From assembly GCA_027886785.1 (NCBI GenBank), contig JAPCJV010000064.1, positions 1 through 8,177 on the forward strand: 8,177 bases of DNA, in the 5' to 3' direction. Below are positions 6,516 to 8,177 of this stretch, piece after piece. The position numbers and the translations under genes are program-made. Each line of letters begins with the position of its first letter. The stretch's first letter is position 1. Below the pieces are notes generated by a model. It ran no database searches. It was given only the letters and a program-made list of their open reading frames with translations, and was not told the DNA's origin. This DNA is from Nitrososphaerota archaeon (GTDB lineage Archaea; Thermoproteota; Nitrososphaeria; Nitrososphaerales; CADDZS01).

Positions 6516-6598
6516 GTCAATTAGTACCTGTAACAAATTGCGAAAGCAAGTATTTCCCAGAAAGGCGATGTGCCTGAAACCCTTATCGTCCTGAAAGT

Positions 6599-6603
6599 GG
6601 AGG
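6599..6603 (+). promoter_or_regulatory. GGAGG Shine-Dalgarno-like site before the toroid gene
   Basis: GGAGG lies 13 bases before ATG 6617, longer than the usual 5-9 base spacing. It may still serve as the ribosome binding site. No better site is seen closer to the start. Confidence 0.35.
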
Positions 6604-6616
6604 CATAATCTCGCTT

Positions 6617-7567
6617 ATGAAGTTAGATCAGAACATTCAGAAGTGGCTGCTCGAACCGGATCAACCTGTAGCGCAGTACTTTACTCTTGTCAGTCTTCTT
6701 GATCAAAAGCAGACCGATAGCAGAGTAAAGGAAGTTCATCTTCAAATTCCAAAACGTGGGTGGGCTAAGGATATTCTAGCCAAAGAAAAACAGGAAGGAT
6801 ACTGGGAAGAAAAAGGATCCCTCTACGAGCCAAAATATTTAGCAAGCAACTGGCGGATGATTGCGCTTTCCGACTTTGCCCTAACTGCCAAGGACAATGA
6901 AGGAATCCTAAAAGGGTGCGACGTGTTTTTTCACTATTGGCTTGGAGATGAAGACGCGTTTGAAAAGGAGGGGGAACTGTGCATAACGGGAAATCTGGCA
7001 CGGTTCCTAACCCGATTTGGGTATTCGGAGGATCGGCGCGTCCAGAGACTGTTCGAGTGGCTGGTCAATACTCAAAAGGAGGACGGAGGATGGCACTGTT
7101 TCAAGTCGGACACCGGTACCCTAGACTGTTGGGAAGGGCTTGCCGCGTTTTCGGCTTTACCAAAGGAATTCCGATCTAAGAGGATTAATCGGTCTATCGA
7201 GAGAGGAGCGGAATTTTACCTCGAGAGAAGGCTGCATCAGGAGGGCGAAAAATACGAGCCGTGGTTTAGGTTTCACTATCCCAATCATTACTACTACGAT
7301 TTACTCGTAGGTCTGGACGTCCTAACGTCGCTCGGATTCGCGGATGACAAACGACTCGGAGAAGCACTGGACGTGCTGAAGAAAAAGAAGCGATCTGATG
7401 GAACCTGGGCCCTGGATAAGGTACATCCCGATCTTGATCACGGAGCTGACTATATACTGAGAAATCCCAAACCAATCCCCTTTCTATTGGAAAAAGAGGG
7501 TGAACCCAGCAAATGGATTACGCTAAAGGCTCTACAAGTGCTGAAGCGAGTGGAAGAAGCCAGCTGA
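6617..7567 (+). CDS. Alpha/alpha-toroid (terpenoid cyclase/prenyltransferase-like) protein of unknown function
   Basis: A 316-residue soluble-looking protein, with no signal peptide or membrane segment. Repeated helical-hairpin units with DGGW/DGTW turns (QKEDGGWHCF at 153-162, KRSDGTWALD at 258-267) suggest the squalene/oxidosqualene cyclase or prenyltransferase-beta toroid fold. The N-terminal KWLLEPDQPVAQYFTLVSLL (9-28), the central CITGNLARFLTRFGY (122-136) and the C-terminal SKWITLKALQVLKRV (298-312) match, from memory, an uncharacterised bacterial/archaeal family sometimes mislabelled 'nitrogen fixation protein NifH'. The DxDD motif of class II terpene cyclases is absent, and it is about half the length of squalene-hopene cyclase, so cyclase activity is not supported. 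Conserved-looking Cys and His residues (C122, C161, C171, H220, H224) could bind metal, but this is unproven. ATG 6617 is the first start after a TGA at 6575-6577. It is transcribed away from the isomerase gene and ends 3 bases from the sulfite oxidase stop. Confidence 0.82.
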   Translation: MKLDQNIQKWLLEPDQPVAQYFTLVSLLDQKQTDSRVKEVHLQIPKRGWAKDILAKEKQEGYWEEKGSLYEPKYLASNWRMIALSDFALTAKDNEGILKGCDVFFHYWLGDEDAFEKEGELCITGNLARFLTRFGYSEDRRVQRLFEWLVNTQKEDGGWHCFKSDTGTLDCWEGLAAFSALPKEFRSKRINRSIERGAEFYLERRLHQEGEKYEPWFRFHYPNHYYYDLLVGLDVLTSLGFADDKRLGEALDVLKKKKRSDGTWALDKVHPDLDHGADYILRNPKPIPFLLEKEGEPSKWITLKALQVLKRVEEAS

Positions 7568-7570
7568 TTC

Positions 7571-8177
7571 CTACCTGACCTTAACTTCCACTTGATGAAT
7601 GGCGTTGTAGCCATACAGGTTCAAGTTCACCAAAGGTAGCTCAGGCTGCACATTGCCCTTTTGGTCAGTTGCCCTAACTCGGATGATAGTGTTTCCTTTT
7701 CGCTTTGGAACCCAGGTGAATTTCCACGGGATCCATGCGTATCTACCCAGCCTATTGTTGACGAGCGATGCACTCTTCCATCCTTCCCCGAAATCCAGTT
7801 CTACCTTTGTAATTCTTCCCAGTCCCGACCACGCTTTCCCTTCAATGGCCAAGGGTTTGCCTTTCTCAATTCTTTGTTTATTCCTAAGATTTGTGATGAA
7901 GGACTTTACTTTCAGATTCGTTATCGGCTCGGCTGCAAGCCTCCCATTGGTCTCCGTAAAATAGACGTATTTCTTGACGCTGAAGTGTCCTTGAAACGGC
8001 TCTCCCCCGTTTCTAAGGATGATTTCTCGAAGCCATTTCACTGATGCCATCGCGTACCAGCCGGGAACAATCAATCTTGCCGGAAACCCATGCCCCTTTG
8101 GAAGAGGTTTCCCGTTCATGCTGAGTGCGATGATCGTATCAGGATCGAGGGCTTTTTTGATGGGCAGACTACGGGCA
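7571..8177 (-). CDS. Sulfite-oxidase-family molybdopterin oxidoreductase, C-terminal part (truncated at right edge)
   Basis: Partial gene of 201 visible residues. The frame is open to the window edge, and residues ahead of the in-frame ATG at 8119 read RSLPIKKALDPDTIIALSMN, the usual family lead-in to NGKPLPKGHGFPARL, so that ATG is not the start. Residues about 1-85 are the end of the molybdopterin-binding domain, with HGFPARLIVPGWY and ASVKWL. Residues about 88-201 are the Ig-like Mo-co dimerisation domain, with GKAWSGLGRITKVEL, YAWIPWKFTW, RVRATDQKGNVQPE and a final GYNAIHQVEVKV. The family oxidises sulfite to sulfate or carries out related oxo-transfers with a single pyranopterin. The Mo-ligating cysteine and any export signal would lie outside the window, so subclass and location are unknown. 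The usual Gly after PGWY is Ala here. The 3' end is convergent with the toroid gene, 3 bases apart. Confidence 0.92.
   Translation of the reverse strand, partial: ARSLPIKKALDPDTIIALSMNGKPLPKGHGFPARLIVPGWYAMASVKWLREIILRNGGEPFQGHFSVKKYVYFTETNGRLAAEPITNLKVKSFITNLRNKQRIEKGKPLAIEGKAWSGLGRITKVELDFGEGWKSASLVNNRLGRYAWIPWKFTWVPKRKGNTIIRVRATDQKGNVQPELPLVNLNLYGYNAIHQVEVKVR

Noticed and set aside
5481..6536. Glucosamine-fructose-6-phosphate aminotransferase (GlmS)
   Set aside because: There is no N-terminal glutaminase domain with a catalytic cysteine; only the SIS part is present.
6617..7567. Squalene-hopene cyclase or other class II terpene cyclase
   Set aside because: No DxDD motif, too short, and the D/H-rich segment near residues 270-278 (HPDLDHGAD) does not fit the catalytic pattern.
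7653..8044. Two overlapping plus-strand open frames (103 and 127 codons) opposite the sulfite oxidase-like gene
   Set aside because: Both are antisense to a clear conserved domain and resemble no protein I recognise.
8117..8119. ATG as the start of the sulfite oxidase-like gene
   Set aside because: Conserved family sequence continues upstream in frame to the window edge, so this is an internal methionine.
1..8177. Mobile element, CRISPR array, tRNA/rRNA gene or defence system
   Set aside because: No transposase or integrase, regularly spaced repeats, cloverleaf sequence or defence-related domain was seen on either strand.

Overview
The window looks like a stretch of a compact prokaryotic chromosome, most likely archaeal (Thermoproteota, perhaps a Thaumarchaeota/Nitrososphaeria-related lineage). 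This is inference. The points for it are: a luciferase-like oxidoreductase of the F420-associated type; a class III aminotransferase that resembles the archaeal GABA-aminotransferase/amino-acid-racemase group; frequent TTG starts; some leaders without a Shine-Dalgarno site; AT-rich TATA-like boxes rather than -35/-10 pairs; and oligo-T tracts at convergent gene ends. G+C looks a little under half by eye. A bacterial origin is not excluded. I see no tRNA, rRNA, CRISPR array, insertion sequence or phage gene.

Layout: (1) Positions 1-1218, plus strand: the 3' part of a luciferase-like monooxygenase gene whose 5' end lies outside the window, overlapping by TTGA a flavin-reductase-fold gene. Together they look like a two-component flavin/F420 oxidoreductase. 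(2) Positions 1210-3162, minus strand: lipoyl synthase (lipA) followed by a metallo-beta-lactamase-fold hydrolase, probably one transcript. (3) Positions 3163-3343: a 181-base divergent promoter region with a TATA-like box and a small inverted repeat. (4) Positions 3344-4684, plus: the PLP-dependent aminotransferase. (5) Positions 4690 to 6395 or 6536, minus: a SIS-domain phosphosugar isomerase-like gene followed by a class I SAM methyltransferase, again joined by a TTGA overlap. (6) Positions 6617-7567, plus: a 316-residue alpha/alpha-toroid protein of the terpenoid-cyclase/prenyltransferase-like fold, function unknown. (7) Positions 7571-8177, minus: the C-terminal 201 residues of a sulfite-oxidase-family molybdoenzyme, running off the right edge.

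The genes look like ordinary accessory metabolism (redox, cofactor attachment, amino-acid and sugar conversion) rather than one dedicated system. Recurrent features are four starts that can only sensibly be TTG, two TTGA stop/start overlaps, and three convergent junctions with almost no spacer (a 9-base overlap, then gaps of 5 and 3 bases). I found no clear previously undescribed system. The least understood parts are the toroid protein and the coupled isomerase/methyltransferase pair.
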